Both the position numbers and the translations under genes were made by a program. Positions 1-7,452 of a stretch of DNA of 64,000 bases are shown piece after piece. The DNA comes from Oceanimonas sp. GK1 (GTDB lineage: Bacteria > Pseudomonadota > Gammaproteobacteria > Enterobacterales > Aeromonadaceae). The notes beneath the pieces are model-generated. The model had not been told where the DNA came from. It saw only the letters and a program-made list of their open reading frames with translations, and did not search any database. The DNA is taken from positions 2,249,001-2,313,000 of the forward strand of contig NC_016745.1 of assembly GCF_000243075.1 (NCBI RefSeq). The letters are read 5' to 3'. How positions within the stretch are numbered: position 1 is the stretch's first letter; every line of letters begins with the position of its first letter.

Positions 1-1
1 G

Positions 2-250
2 GTGGGTTTCTTCCTGGGCTGGAAAGGTGGTCCCGGCAAGGGCCGTGCCCTGGGCGTGGGTGAAGTGAAATTCACCGGCCAGATCCTGCCGACCGCCAAA
101 AAGGTGACCTACAAGATCACCCTGAAGCGGGTGATCTGGCGCAAGCTGATCATGGGCATCGCCGATGGCGTGGTGGAAGTGGATGGCCGCCCCATCTACG
201 AAGCCAAGGATCTGAAAGTGGGCCTGTTTACCGACACCTCCACGTTCTGA
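2..250 (+). CDS. fabA: FabA, 3-hydroxydecanoyl-ACP dehydratase/isomerase (C-terminal part)
   Basis: This is the last 82 codons of FabA; the 5' part lies before the window. FabA dehydrates 3-hydroxydecanoyl-ACP and isomerises the product to the cis-3 isomer, the entry to unsaturated fatty acids in the cytoplasm. The recognisable C-terminal blocks are [33 protein letters not shown] and [11 protein letters not shown], which follow the E. coli protein closely. The active-site residues lie upstream and cannot be checked. A strong hairpin terminator follows 15 bases after the stop. As in E. coli, the next gene downstream is rmf, here convergent. Confidence 0.97.
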   Translation: MGFFLGWKGGPGKGRALGVGEVKFTGQILPTAKKVTYKITLKRVIWRKLIMGIADGVVEVDGRPIYEAKDLKVGLFTDTSTF

Positions 251-265
251 TTGGTCGAATACGTT

Positions 266-292
266 AAGGCCCCGCAATTGCGGGGCCTTTTT
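266..292. terminator. fabA terminator, probably shared with rmf
   Basis: A GC-rich stem (AGGCCCCGC/GCGGGGCCT) with a five-base loop is followed on the plus strand by a T tract. It lies between the converging fabA and rmf genes. On the minus strand the flank is less T-rich, so it mainly ends fabA transcription and may also act on rmf. Confidence 0.85.
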
Positions 293-312
293 GTTGATGA
301 TGATGACTTGTT

Positions 313-489
313 TTACTTGATGAAGAGGCCGGAACCTTTGTCTTCCATGGCATCTCGCCAGCCCCCTAGCCAATGGCCTTTGGCGTCAAAATCGTTGTAG
401 GGGCACTGCTCTTTGGAACGTCCACTGACTCCAGCTTGGTAACCGCGGGTACGCGCTCTTTCCAAACGGTCACGTTTTTGTCTCTTCAT
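313..489 (-). CDS. rmf: Ribosome modulation factor RMF
   Basis: This 58-codon gene encodes RMF, the small basic protein that converts 70S ribosomes into inactive 100S dimers in stationary phase. The product begins MKRQKRDRLERA, then RGYQAGVSGRSKEQCPY and HWLGGWRDAM, the conserved RMF blocks. The start is set by a GAGGG ribosome site eight bases before ATG. E. coli RMF is 55 residues with the same N-terminus. It is monocistronic and convergent with fabA, as in E. coli. About 100 bases upstream on the same strand is CTATGCT (591-597), resembling the extended -10 of stationary-phase sigma-S promoters; that regulation is an inference. Confidence 0.95.
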   Translation of the reverse strand: MKRQKRDRLERARTRGYQAGVSGRSKEQCPYNDFDAKGHWLGGWRDAMEDKGSGLFIK

Positions 490-590
490 AGGTATTACCC
501 TCGTTTAATCAACAAAAAGTGCGCGGCGTTTCATCCTGCCGCACTTAAGAAATAGATGAGTTGACCGCCGTTCTCAAGGGTTAATTTTTG

Positions 591-597
591 AGCATAG
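591..597 (-). promoter_or_regulatory. Candidate sigma-S-like -10 element for rmf
   Basis: The minus strand reads TCTATGCTCAA here, close to the extended sigma-S -10 pattern KCTAYRCTTAA. It would give an rmf leader of roughly 95 bases. No clear -35 hexamer is visible, which is usual for sigma-S promoters. The 276 bases between rmf and the palindrome at 767 hold nothing else I can name. Confidence 0.4.
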
Positions 598-766
598 AGC
601 AGTGTGGCGTTTTAGCGACTGATATTTATGAAGTTTTGATGAAAAGAGAAAACACCGAAATGTGAGTTTGATCACTTCAGGTGCAGATGGCCGCGGGACC
701 AAATCGTTGCCGCGCAGGAACTGAGCCGGCGCCTGGTGGTGGCATGGCGTCGGCTGCGGCCAAAAA

Positions 767-792
767 GATGCCGGCTCAAGGGCCGGCATGAC
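767..792 (-). terminator. Hairpin after uup (REP-like palindrome and likely terminator)
   Basis: GATGCCGGCTC, a three-base loop and GGCCGGCATGAC form a strong hairpin just after the uup stop. On the minus strand it is followed by a T-rich run, so it can terminate uup. It differs by only two symmetrical bases from the REP-like palindromes at 46098, 46206, 55282 and 56346, so it may belong to the same repeat family. Confidence 0.65.
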
Positions 793-820
793 TTATAACC
801 AATGTGGTAAACCCGCCGGA

Positions 821-2728
821 TTAACCCGCCGCCAGCTCCTCCAGCTCTTCCCAACGGGCAAAGGCCGCTTCCAGCTCGCTTTCCACCGCCGCCAGTTGCT
901 GCAGTGTTTGCTGGGTCACTTCCTCGGCCTGGGAGAAAAAGTCCGGGCTGTTAATGGCGTGCTGCAGCGTTTCAATCTGCTGCTCCAGTTGCTCGAGTCG
1001 GGCCGGCAGGCCGTTCAGCTCCTGTTGCTGCTTGTAAGACAGCTTCTTGCCCGAGGCTTTCGGCTTTTCGGCCCTGGCCGGCCCGGCTTTTTCTGCCCTG
1101 GCCGGGGCCGATGCGCTCCCCTCGGCCTGGCGTGCCCGCTGGGCCTGCATGTCCTGGTAGCCGCCCACGTATTCGTCGATACGGCCGTTGCCTTCAAAGG
1201 TCCAGCAATGGGTGGCGGTGTTGTCGATAAAGTCCCGATCGTGACTGACCAGCAGCAGGGTGCCCTGATAATCGGCGAGCAGCTCTTCCAGCAACTCCAG
1301 GGTTTCCACATCCAGATCGTTGGTGGGCTCGTCGAGCACCAGCAGGTTGCTGGGCTTTAAGAACAGCCGGGCCAGCAGCAGCCGGTTTTTTTCACCGCCC
1401 GACAACGCCTTCACCGGCGTACGAGCCCGCTTGGGCTCAAACAAAAAGTCCTGCAGGTACCCCAGCACATGGCGGGATTTGCCGCCCACCTCCACTTCCT
1501 GCTTGCCGTCGGCCAGGTTGTCCATCACGGTACGCTCGGGGTCGAGCTGCTCCCGGTACTGGTCAAAATAGGCCACCTCCAGCTTGGTGCCGCACTTGAG
1601 ACTGCCTTGTTTGGGCTCAAGGCGTCCCAGCAACAACTTGATAAGCGTACTCTTGCCACAGCCGTTGGGGCCGACCAGGGCGATTTTGTCGCCCCGCTGC
1701 ACCAGGGCGGAAAAGTCCTGAATCAGCGGCTTGCCTTCATAATCAAAGCCGAGGTGTTCGGCCTCGAACACAATCTTGCCCGAGCGGCGCACGTCATCCA
1801 GGGTCACGGACACCTTGCCGAGGCTCTCCCGGCGCTGGCTGCGCTCATTGCGCAATGCCTTCAGTGCCCTCACCCGGCCTTCGTTACGGGTACGACGGGC
1901 CTTGATGCCCTGGCGGATCCAGGCTTCTTCCTGGGCCAGGCGCTTGTCGAACAGGGCGTTCTGCTCCGCTTCCACCCGCAGCGCTTCTTCCTTGCTGACC
2001 AGGTAGTCGTCGTAGTTGCCGGGCCAGCTGGACAGTTTTCCCCGGTCGAGATCGAGAATGCGGGTGGCCATCTTGCGAATAAAGGCGCGGTCGTGGCTGA
2101 TAAAGACAATGGCGCCACGAAAGTCCGTCAAAAAGCTTTCCAGCCAGGCGATGGCGTCAATGTCCAGGTGGTTGGTGGGCTCGTCGAGCAGCAGAATGTC
2201 GGGATCGTTGGCCAGCGCCCGGGCCAGCGCCACCTTGCGCAACCAGCCTCCGGAGAGATCCTTGAGCCGGGTGTCACCGTTCAGGCCCAGCAGGGTCAGG
2301 CTCTGGTTGATGCGGGTATCGAACTGCCAGCCGTTGGCGTGCTCCACCTGCTCCTGCAGCCGCATCAGCTCGTTCATGGCTTTTTCCGAGCTGTCGTGGC
2401 TAACCTGCTCCAGCTGGTGGTGGTAGCGGGCCAGCAGTTCGCCGAGCTCGGCCAAGCCGGCAGACACATAGTCGAACACCGTCTGATCGTCGTCCGCCTT
2501 GGGCGGATCCTGCTCCAGCCGGGCAATGACCACGTCCTGCTGCACCTGGCGGCGGCCATCGTCGAGCTGAATGTCGCCGGCGATCACCTTCATCAGGGTG
2601 GACTTGCCGGCACCGTTGCGGCCGACGATACACAGCCGCTCGCCGGCCTGAATATTGAGCTCCACGCCATCCAGCAGCGGTGCGTCACCGTAGGCCAGCA
2701 GGGCGTTTTGCAGGGTAAGCAGACTCAT
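821..2728 (-). CDS. uup: Uup, ABC-F family ATPase
   Basis: A 635-residue soluble tandem ABC-F ATPase. Uup-type proteins act on ribosomes and structured DNA and influence precise excision of transposons; they are not membrane transporters. Visible are two Walker A motifs (GRNGAGKST near residue 37 and GPNGCGKST near 354), signatures LSGGW and LSGGEKNR, Walker B LLLDEPTN twice, and a charged C-terminal coiled coil from about residue 560 typical of Uup. The start ATG overlaps the stop of the upstream glutaredoxin-like gene by four bases (ATGA), so the two are translationally coupled. It is the last gene of the rlmL operon. Confidence 0.94.
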   Translation of the reverse strand: MSLLTLQNALLAYGDAPLLDGVELNIQAGERLCIVGRNGAGKSTLMKVIAGDIQLDDGRRQVQQDVVIARLEQDPPKADDDQTVFDYVSAGLAELGELLARYHHQLEQVSHDSSEKAMNELMRLQEQVEHANGWQFDTRINQSLTLLGLNGDTRLKDLSGGWLRKVALARALANDPDILLLDEPTNHLDIDAIAWLESFLTDFRGAIVFISHDRAFIRKMATRILDLDRGKLSSWPGNYDDYLVSKEEALRVEAEQNALFDKRLAQEEAWIRQGIKARRTRNEGRVRALKALRNERSQRRESLGKVSVTLDDVRRSGKIVFEAEHLGFDYEGKPLIQDFSALVQRGDKIALVGPNGCGKSTLIKLLLGRLEPKQGSLKCGTKLEVAYFDQYREQLDPERTVMDNLADGKQEVEVGGKSRHVLGYLQDFLFEPKRARTPVKALSGGEKNRLLLARLFLKPSNLLVLDEPTNDLDVETLELLEELLADYQGTLLLVSHDRDFIDNTATHCWTFEGNGRIDEYVGGYQDMQAQRARQAEGSASAPARAEKAGPARAEKPKASGKKLSYKQQQELNGLPARLEQLEQQIETLQHAINSPDFFSQAEEVTQQTLQQLAAVESELEAAFARWEELEELAAG

Positions 2729-2958
2729 GATGGTTCCTGATTAAATGCAATAAGTTGGTCGGCGGTAAAGGGCCAGTCCAGCTCGGCACCGTCGGCCCGG
2801 CGCAGGACCGGAATGCGAAGGCGGTAGGCCGCCAGCCACGGTTCGTGGTCGATGATGTCCTTGAGCTCGGCCTCGGCGGCCAGCCCGGTCTGCTCCAGCA
2901 TGGCCCAAGCCTGCTCACACAGATGGCAGCCGTCGGTAGAAAACAGCGTCAGTTTCAT
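2725..2958 (-). CDS. Glutaredoxin-like thioredoxin-fold protein
   Basis: A 77-residue protein with a CxxC motif (C11-H-L-C14) after a short beta strand, then a helix and a cis-Pro-like segment (RIPVLRR), i.e. a minimal thioredoxin fold of the type annotated as glutaredoxin family/DUF836. A role in thiol-disulfide exchange in the cytoplasm is inferred; the partner is unknown. It is sandwiched between rlmL and uup with four-base ATGA overlaps on both sides, so the three genes are one coupled operon. It lacks the GSH-binding features of classical GrxA and is shorter. Confidence 0.85.
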   Translation of the reverse strand: MKLTLFSTDGCHLCEQAWAMLEQTGLAAEAELKDIIDHEPWLAAYRLRIPVLRRADGAELDWPFTADQLIAFNQEPS

Positions 2959-5057
2959 TGGTCACTCCAGCGGATTTCCCAGCAGTTATGGATCTGCGGA
3001 TTGCGGGCAAAGTCCTTGGGCAGGGTTGAGCGGGTAATGTCCTTCGCTTCCAGGCCCAGGGCCGCCAGGCCCTCCATGTCCATCTTGAAGTTGCGCTTGT
3101 TGTTGGAAAAAATCAGCAGGCCGCCCTTGCGCAGGTGCTTGCTCAGCAGGTGCAGCAGCTCCAGGTGATCCCGCTGCACGTCAAAGCTGTCTTCCATCCG
3201 CTTGGAGTTGGAGAAGGTCGGCGGATCGGCGAAGATCAGATCATAATCGCCGTCGGTTTTCGCCAGCCAGCTCAGGCAGTCGGCCTGAATATAGTGATGG
3301 CGACGGCCGGTCATGGCGTTCAGCTGCATGTTGCGCTCGGCCCAGCCGAGGTAGGTTTTCGACATGTCCACCGTGGTGGTGGAGCGGGCGCCGCCCAGGG
3401 CCGCATGCACGGTGGCGGTGCCGGTGTAGGCAAAGACATTGAGCACGTCCTTGCCTTTCGCCAGCTCGCCGAGGCGCTTACGAATGGGTCGATGATCGAG
3501 AAACAGGCCGGTATCCAGGTAGTCGTGCAGGTTCACCAACAGGCGGACGTTGTGCTCCTGCACTTCCATCCACTGCTCGCGCTTGTCGAGCCGCTCATAC
3601 TGTTCATTGCCCTTCTGACGGGCCCGCACCTTGAGCACCACCTTATTGCCGGGCACGCCGGTTACCGTCATGGTGGCCTGCACCAGGTCAAAGAAACGCG
3701 CCCGGGCCTTGTGCTCGGGCACGCTCTTGGGCGCGGCGTATTCCTGGATCACCAGATGATCTTTATAGCGGTCAATGGCGGCGTTGTATTCCGGCAGGTC
3801 CGCATCATACAGGCGGTAGCAGTCAATGCCCTCGCCTTTTGCCCACTTGTCCAGCGCCTTGAGGTTCTTGGCCAGGCGGTTGGCAAAGTCTTCCGCCAGT
3901 GGCCGCGCCGGCCGGGCGTCCTCGGCAATGAAATAGTTGCGCAGTTCGCAGGCGAGCGCCCCGTTAAACAGCTTGTAGGTTTTTTCCGGACGCAGGCGCA
4001 AACAGCTGAGCAGTTCGGGGGAGCTGGAGATCAGGCTGACATGCCAGCCCTTGAACTGATCCCGTAACCTGTCACCCAGGCTCTGGTGCAGGCCCAGCAA
4101 GGAGGGGAACTCGCTGAGCCGCTCACCATAAGGCGGGTTGGAAATCAGCCAGCCCGGCTGTTCGCTCGGATTGTTCAGCTCGCTCACCACCCCTTGGGTA
4201 AAGTGGATGAGTTGCGCCACGCCGGCGGCTTCGGCGTTTTCCCGCGCAAAGCTCAGCACCCGTTTGTCCTGATCAACGCCATGGATCACCGCTTCGGCCT
4301 TGTTCAGACCGCGGGTGGCGCGCACCGTGGCCTCGGCGTGCAGGCTCTGCCACAGCTCACGGTCGTGACCGGACCAGGCCATAAAGCCAAAGCGAGGACG
4401 CAGCAGCCCCGGTGCCTGATCGGCGGCCATGAGGGCGGCTTCTATCAGCAGGGTGCCGGAGCCGCACATGGGATCCACCAGCGGACTTTTGGCATCCCAG
4501 CCGCTGCGCAACAAAATGGCGGCGGCCAGGTTTTCCTTCAGCGGGGCTTCCCCCTGCTGCTGGCGGTAGCCACGCTGGTGCAGGGCCGGGCCGGACAGGT
4601 CCAGGGTAATGCTCACGCGTTCCCGCTTCAGGTGCGCCAGAATACGAATGTCGGGAAACCGCTTGTCAACACTGGGCCGCTCGCTCCGGCGCTTGCTCAG
4701 GCGATCGACGATGGCGTCTTTTATTTTCAGGGCGCCATATTGAGTGTTGGTGATGGCACGGTTGCTGCCGGAAAAGTCCACCGCAAAGGTCTGGCCTTCC
4801 TGAATATGCGTTTCCCACTCTATGTTGCTGGCGCCCAGATAGAGGTCCATGTCGTCACGCATGGGAAAGTCGGCCAGCTGCAGCATGATGCGCGAGGCCA
4901 GCCGCGACCACAGGCAGGCTCGGTAAGCGACCTCCAGTTCGCCCTGAAAGGCCACGCCGGCCACGGTTTCCTGCACCTGGCTGGCGCCAAGGGCTTGCAG
5001 TTCATCAGAGAGTAAGGATTCCAGGCCCTTGGGGCAGGTAGCAAAAAACGGCAGCAT
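2955..5057 (-). CDS. rlmL: RlmKL, bifunctional 23S rRNA methyltransferase (m2G2445/m7G2069)
   Basis: About 700 residues in the order THUMP domain (about 45-155), RlmL methyltransferase with DPMCGSGTLLIEAA (about 190) and NPPYGERL, then the RlmK half with NVFAYTGTATVHAA and FADPPTFSNSK. It methylates G2445 (N2) and G2069 (N7) of 23S rRNA during 50S assembly. E. coli RlmKL is 702 residues. ATG at 5057 is used because it aligns with the E. coli N-terminus; an in-frame GTG at 5063 is also possible and neither has a strong ribosome site. It is the first gene of the rlmL-glutaredoxin-uup operon. Confidence 0.95.
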   Translation of the reverse strand: MLPFFATCPKGLESLLSDELQALGASQVQETVAGVAFQGELEVAYRACLWSRLASRIMLQLADFPMRDDMDLYLGASNIEWETHIQEGQTFAVDFSGSNRAITNTQYGALKIKDAIVDRLSKRRSERPSVDKRFPDIRILAHLKRERVSITLDLSGPALHQRGYRQQQGEAPLKENLAAAILLRSGWDAKSPLVDPMCGSGTLLIEAALMAADQAPGLLRPRFGFMAWSGHDRELWQSLHAEATVRATRGLNKAEAVIHGVDQDKRVLSFARENAEAAGVAQLIHFTQGVVSELNNPSEQPGWLISNPPYGERLSEFPSLLGLHQSLGDRLRDQFKGWHVSLISSSPELLSCLRLRPEKTYKLFNGALACELRNYFIAEDARPARPLAEDFANRLAKNLKALDKWAKGEGIDCYRLYDADLPEYNAAIDRYKDHLVIQEYAAPKSVPEHKARARFFDLVQATMTVTGVPGNKVVLKVRARQKGNEQYERLDKREQWMEVQEHNVRLLVNLHDYLDTGLFLDHRPIRKRLGELAKGKDVLNVFAYTGTATVHAALGGARSTTTVDMSKTYLGWAERNMQLNAMTGRRHHYIQADCLSWLAKTDGDYDLIFADPPTFSNSKRMEDSFDVQRDHLELLHLLSKHLRKGGLLIFSNNKRNFKMDMEGLAALGLEAKDITRSTLPKDFARNPQIHNCWEIRWSDQ

Positions 5058-5213
5058 AATCACGCATGGTCAGAAATAGAGAGGCCGCATTATACATGAG
5101 TGGATGAGCGATTTCTGCGGATTAATGGTGCAGCCGGCCGCCACGCCCCCTGCTCAGCAGTTGAACATCTTGCCGTTTTGTTGAGCGAACGAAATAAAGT
5201 TTCAATCGGGGGC

Positions 5214-5242
5214 TTGCCTTTGGTGACGGGGATCACTAGTAT
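5214..5242 (+). promoter_or_regulatory. Promoter of the initiator-tRNA cluster
   Basis: TTGCCT (5214-5219), a 17-base spacer and TAGTAT (5237-5242) make a good sigma-70 promoter about 14 bases before the first tRNA gene. The bases between the -10 and the likely start are fairly GC-rich, as expected of stringently controlled stable-RNA promoters. I see no comparable promoter in the short spacers, so all four tRNAs are probably one transcript. Confidence 0.65.
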
Positions 5243-5256
5243 GCACCACCTGAGGA

Positions 5257-5333
<77 letters not shown>

Positions 5334-5367
5334 GTTCTCAGAATGTGTACGTTGTAGTGTTACCGGC

Positions 5368-5444
<77 letters not shown>

Positions 5445-5486
5445 ATCGGTTAACACCAACGACACAACAGCATTATCAGTTACTGG

Positions 5487-5563
<77 letters not shown>

Positions 5564-5603
5564 ACTGATAACTGCAAAGCAATGACAAAGTGATTACACC
5601 GGC

Positions 5604-5680
<77 letters not shown>

Positions 5681-5759
5681 ATCCGGTGAACACACTCCCC
5701 TGCCTTAGTAATACTCCCCAGATTTAAAAATACCGCATGTGAAACCACATCGGCCGGCT

Positions 5760-6296
5760 TCAGCCGACCCGACGCATTTCCTGTATCTGCATGTCTGTTT
5801 CAAGGCTGAACAGCCTGTCGTTCATCACCTTGATGGCACCAAACACCGGCAGTTTCTTTGAGTCACTCAAGAGCACGTCCGCCGACAGGGAAATACACAA
5901 CGACGCCGACGGCGAGGTTTCCACCACCATCATGGTCAGCCGGCGCTCGCCGCTGTCGAGGCCAATCAGTTCCCCCAGCTGGGGCTGATGGTAATCGGCC
6001 TGAGGTTCGAAAAACCAGCTCTGGGGCATCAATGGTTTATAAAAGCGGGCCACGGCCACGCCATTAAGCGCCGCCTGCACCCGCCGGGAGGGCGTGGCCA
6101 CACAGCTGAGTTTGTCGAGAAAGGTATAATAGAGCCCGGTGTCTTCCACCGAAAAATTCTGCCGCAGCGTGTCGGCGCAAATCAGTTTTTTTTGTGAATA
6201 GGGAGTGGCAAAGAGCATCTCCTCTCCCAGATCCAGCATCAGGTGCCGGTCTGCGCCGACAAACCAGCACCATTGATCATTTGGTTGTAGCAGCAT
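5760..6296 (-). CDS. zapC: ZapC, FtsZ-ring associated cell division protein
   Basis: A 178-residue soluble protein matching ZapC, which binds FtsZ and promotes lateral bundling of its filaments at midcell (E. coli ZapC is 180 residues). Supporting features are the N-terminal QPNDQWCW, the LDLGEEMLF segment, the KPLMPQSWFF block and IKVMNDRLFSLE near the end. Start ATG at 6296 has AAGG eight bases upstream. It follows pyrD on the same strand after 87 bases, the same order as E. coli, so the two are probably co-transcribed through the inverted repeat at 6320-6372. Confidence 0.9.
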   Translation of the reverse strand: MLLQPNDQWCWFVGADRHLMLDLGEEMLFATPYSQKKLICADTLRQNFSVEDTGLYYTFLDKLSCVATPSRRVQAALNGVAVARFYKPLMPQSWFFEPQADYHQPQLGELIGLDSGERRLTMMVVETSPSASLCISLSADVLLSDSKKLPVFGAIKVMNDRLFSLETDMQIQEMRRVG

Positions 6297-6319
6297 TCAC
6301 ACACCTTGTGAAAATAAAA

Positions 6320-6372
6320 AATTTCCCCCAACGCCTTAAATATATATTGAATTTTGTGGTTGAGGGAAAATT
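6320..6372 (-). terminator. Long inverted repeat between pyrD and zapC (possible attenuator)
   Basis: On the minus strand AATTTTCCCTCAAC is complementary, with one mismatch, to GTTGGGGGAAATT, separated by an AT-rich loop of about 26 bases and followed by a T run. It could be a weak terminator that lowers zapC expression relative to pyrD, or a processing site. Confidence 0.45.
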
Positions 6373-6383
6373 ATTATGACAGC

Positions 6384-7391
6384 TTACAGATAGGTGGCCA
6401 GGTTTTGTACCAGTTTCGGGCCATGATAAATAAAGCCGGAGTATACCTGCACCAGGCTGGCGCCGGCGGCCATTTTTTCCCGGGCGGCGGTGAGCGAGTC
6501 GATGCCCCCTACCCCGATGATCGGCAGTTTGCCATCAAGCCGGCGCGACAGCTCGGCAATGACCTGGGTGCTTTTGTTCTGCACCGGACGGCCACTGAGG
6601 CCACCCGCTTCCTGGGCGTGGGGCAGCTCAAACACCAGCTCCCGGTCCAGGGTGGTATTGGTGGCGATCACGCCATCGAGCCTGAACCGCACCAGGCTGT
6701 CGGCAATCTGCTCAATTTCCGCCTCGTCCAGATCCGGCGCTATCTTGACCACCAGCGGCACCTGCTTGTGGTATTTTTCTGCCAGTTGCGCCTGCTTTTC
6801 TTTCAGGGAGCCCAGCAGATCATCCAGGGCATCGCCATATTGCAGCGAACGCAGATCCGGCGTATTGGGCGAAGAGATGTTCACGGTAATATAGCTGGCG
6901 TGCTCATAGGACTTCTCCATGCAGATCAGGTAGTCGTCCTTGCCGTGCTCGATGGGCGTATCCTTGTTTTTGCCGATATTGATGCCCAGAATGCCGTTAA
7001 AGCGGGCGTTCTTTACATTTTCAACCAGGTAATCAATGCCCCTGTTATTAAAGCCCATGCGGTTGATGATGCCTTCGGCGGGCTTGACCCGGAACAGTCG
7101 GGGCTTGGGGTTACCGTCCTGGGGCCGGGGTGTCACCGTGCCCACTTCCACAAAGCCAAAACCCATGGCGGCAAAGGCATCGATGCATTCGCCGTTCTTG
7201 TCGAGGCCGGCGGCCAGGCCCACCGGGTTGCTGAAGGTCAGGCCCATCACGTTCACCGGATTATGAATGGCCGGACGACGATACAGCGCTTCCAGCGGCG
7301 TGCGCTGGGTTTTGGCCAGCGCCTTGATGGTCAACTCGTGGGCATGTTCGGGGTCACACTGAAACAGCAGGGGTTTTACCAGGGAATACAC
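6384..7391 (-). CDS. pyrD: PyrD, class 2 dihydroorotate dehydrogenase (quinone)
   Basis: A 335-residue membrane-associated flavoenzyme that oxidises dihydroorotate to orotate using quinones, the fourth step of pyrimidine synthesis. Seen are the amphipathic N-terminus ([15 protein letters not shown]), [33 protein letters not shown] with the catalytic Ser typical of class 2, and the FMN phosphate site IGVGGI. The start is GTG, with AAGGAAG as ribosome site. That ribosome site directly abuts the T tract of the terminator of the preceding gdh gene, so the pyrD leader is extremely short or transcription reads through. Confidence 0.95.
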   Translation of the reverse strand: MYSLVKPLLFQCDPEHAHELTIKALAKTQRTPLEALYRRPAIHNPVNVMGLTFSNPVGLAAGLDKNGECIDAFAAMGFGFVEVGTVTPRPQDGNPKPRLFRVKPAEGIINRMGFNNRGIDYLVENVKNARFNGILGINIGKNKDTPIEHGKDDYLICMEKSYEHASYITVNISSPNTPDLRSLQYGDALDDLLGSLKEKQAQLAEKYHKQVPLVVKIAPDLDEAEIEQIADSLVRFRLDGVIATNTTLDRELVFELPHAQEAGGLSGRPVQNKSTQVIAELSRRLDGKLPIIGVGGIDSLTAAREKMAAGASLVQVYSGFIYHGPKLVQNLATYL

Positions 7392-7406
7392 GTTTCGCTT
7401 CCTTAT

Positions 7407-7436
7407 AAAAAAGCCCCGGTCATGGCCGGGGCTTTT
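7407..7436 (-). terminator. Terminator of the NAD-GDH gene, abutting the pyrD ribosome site
   Basis: AAGCCCCGG and CCGGGGCTT pair around a six-base loop, followed on the minus strand by six Ts. It begins 16 bases after the gdh stop, and the pyrD ribosome site AAGGAAG follows the T run within a few bases. Confidence 0.85.
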
Positions 7437-7452
7437 GTTCGTGGCCGCCTGC

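Noticed and set aside
3135-5015. Long plus-strand frames opposite rlmL, and similar ones opposite uup, gdh, pepN, mukB and rsxC
   Set aside because: They are antisense shadows of high-GC coding sequence, lack ribosome sites and show no protein-family signatures.
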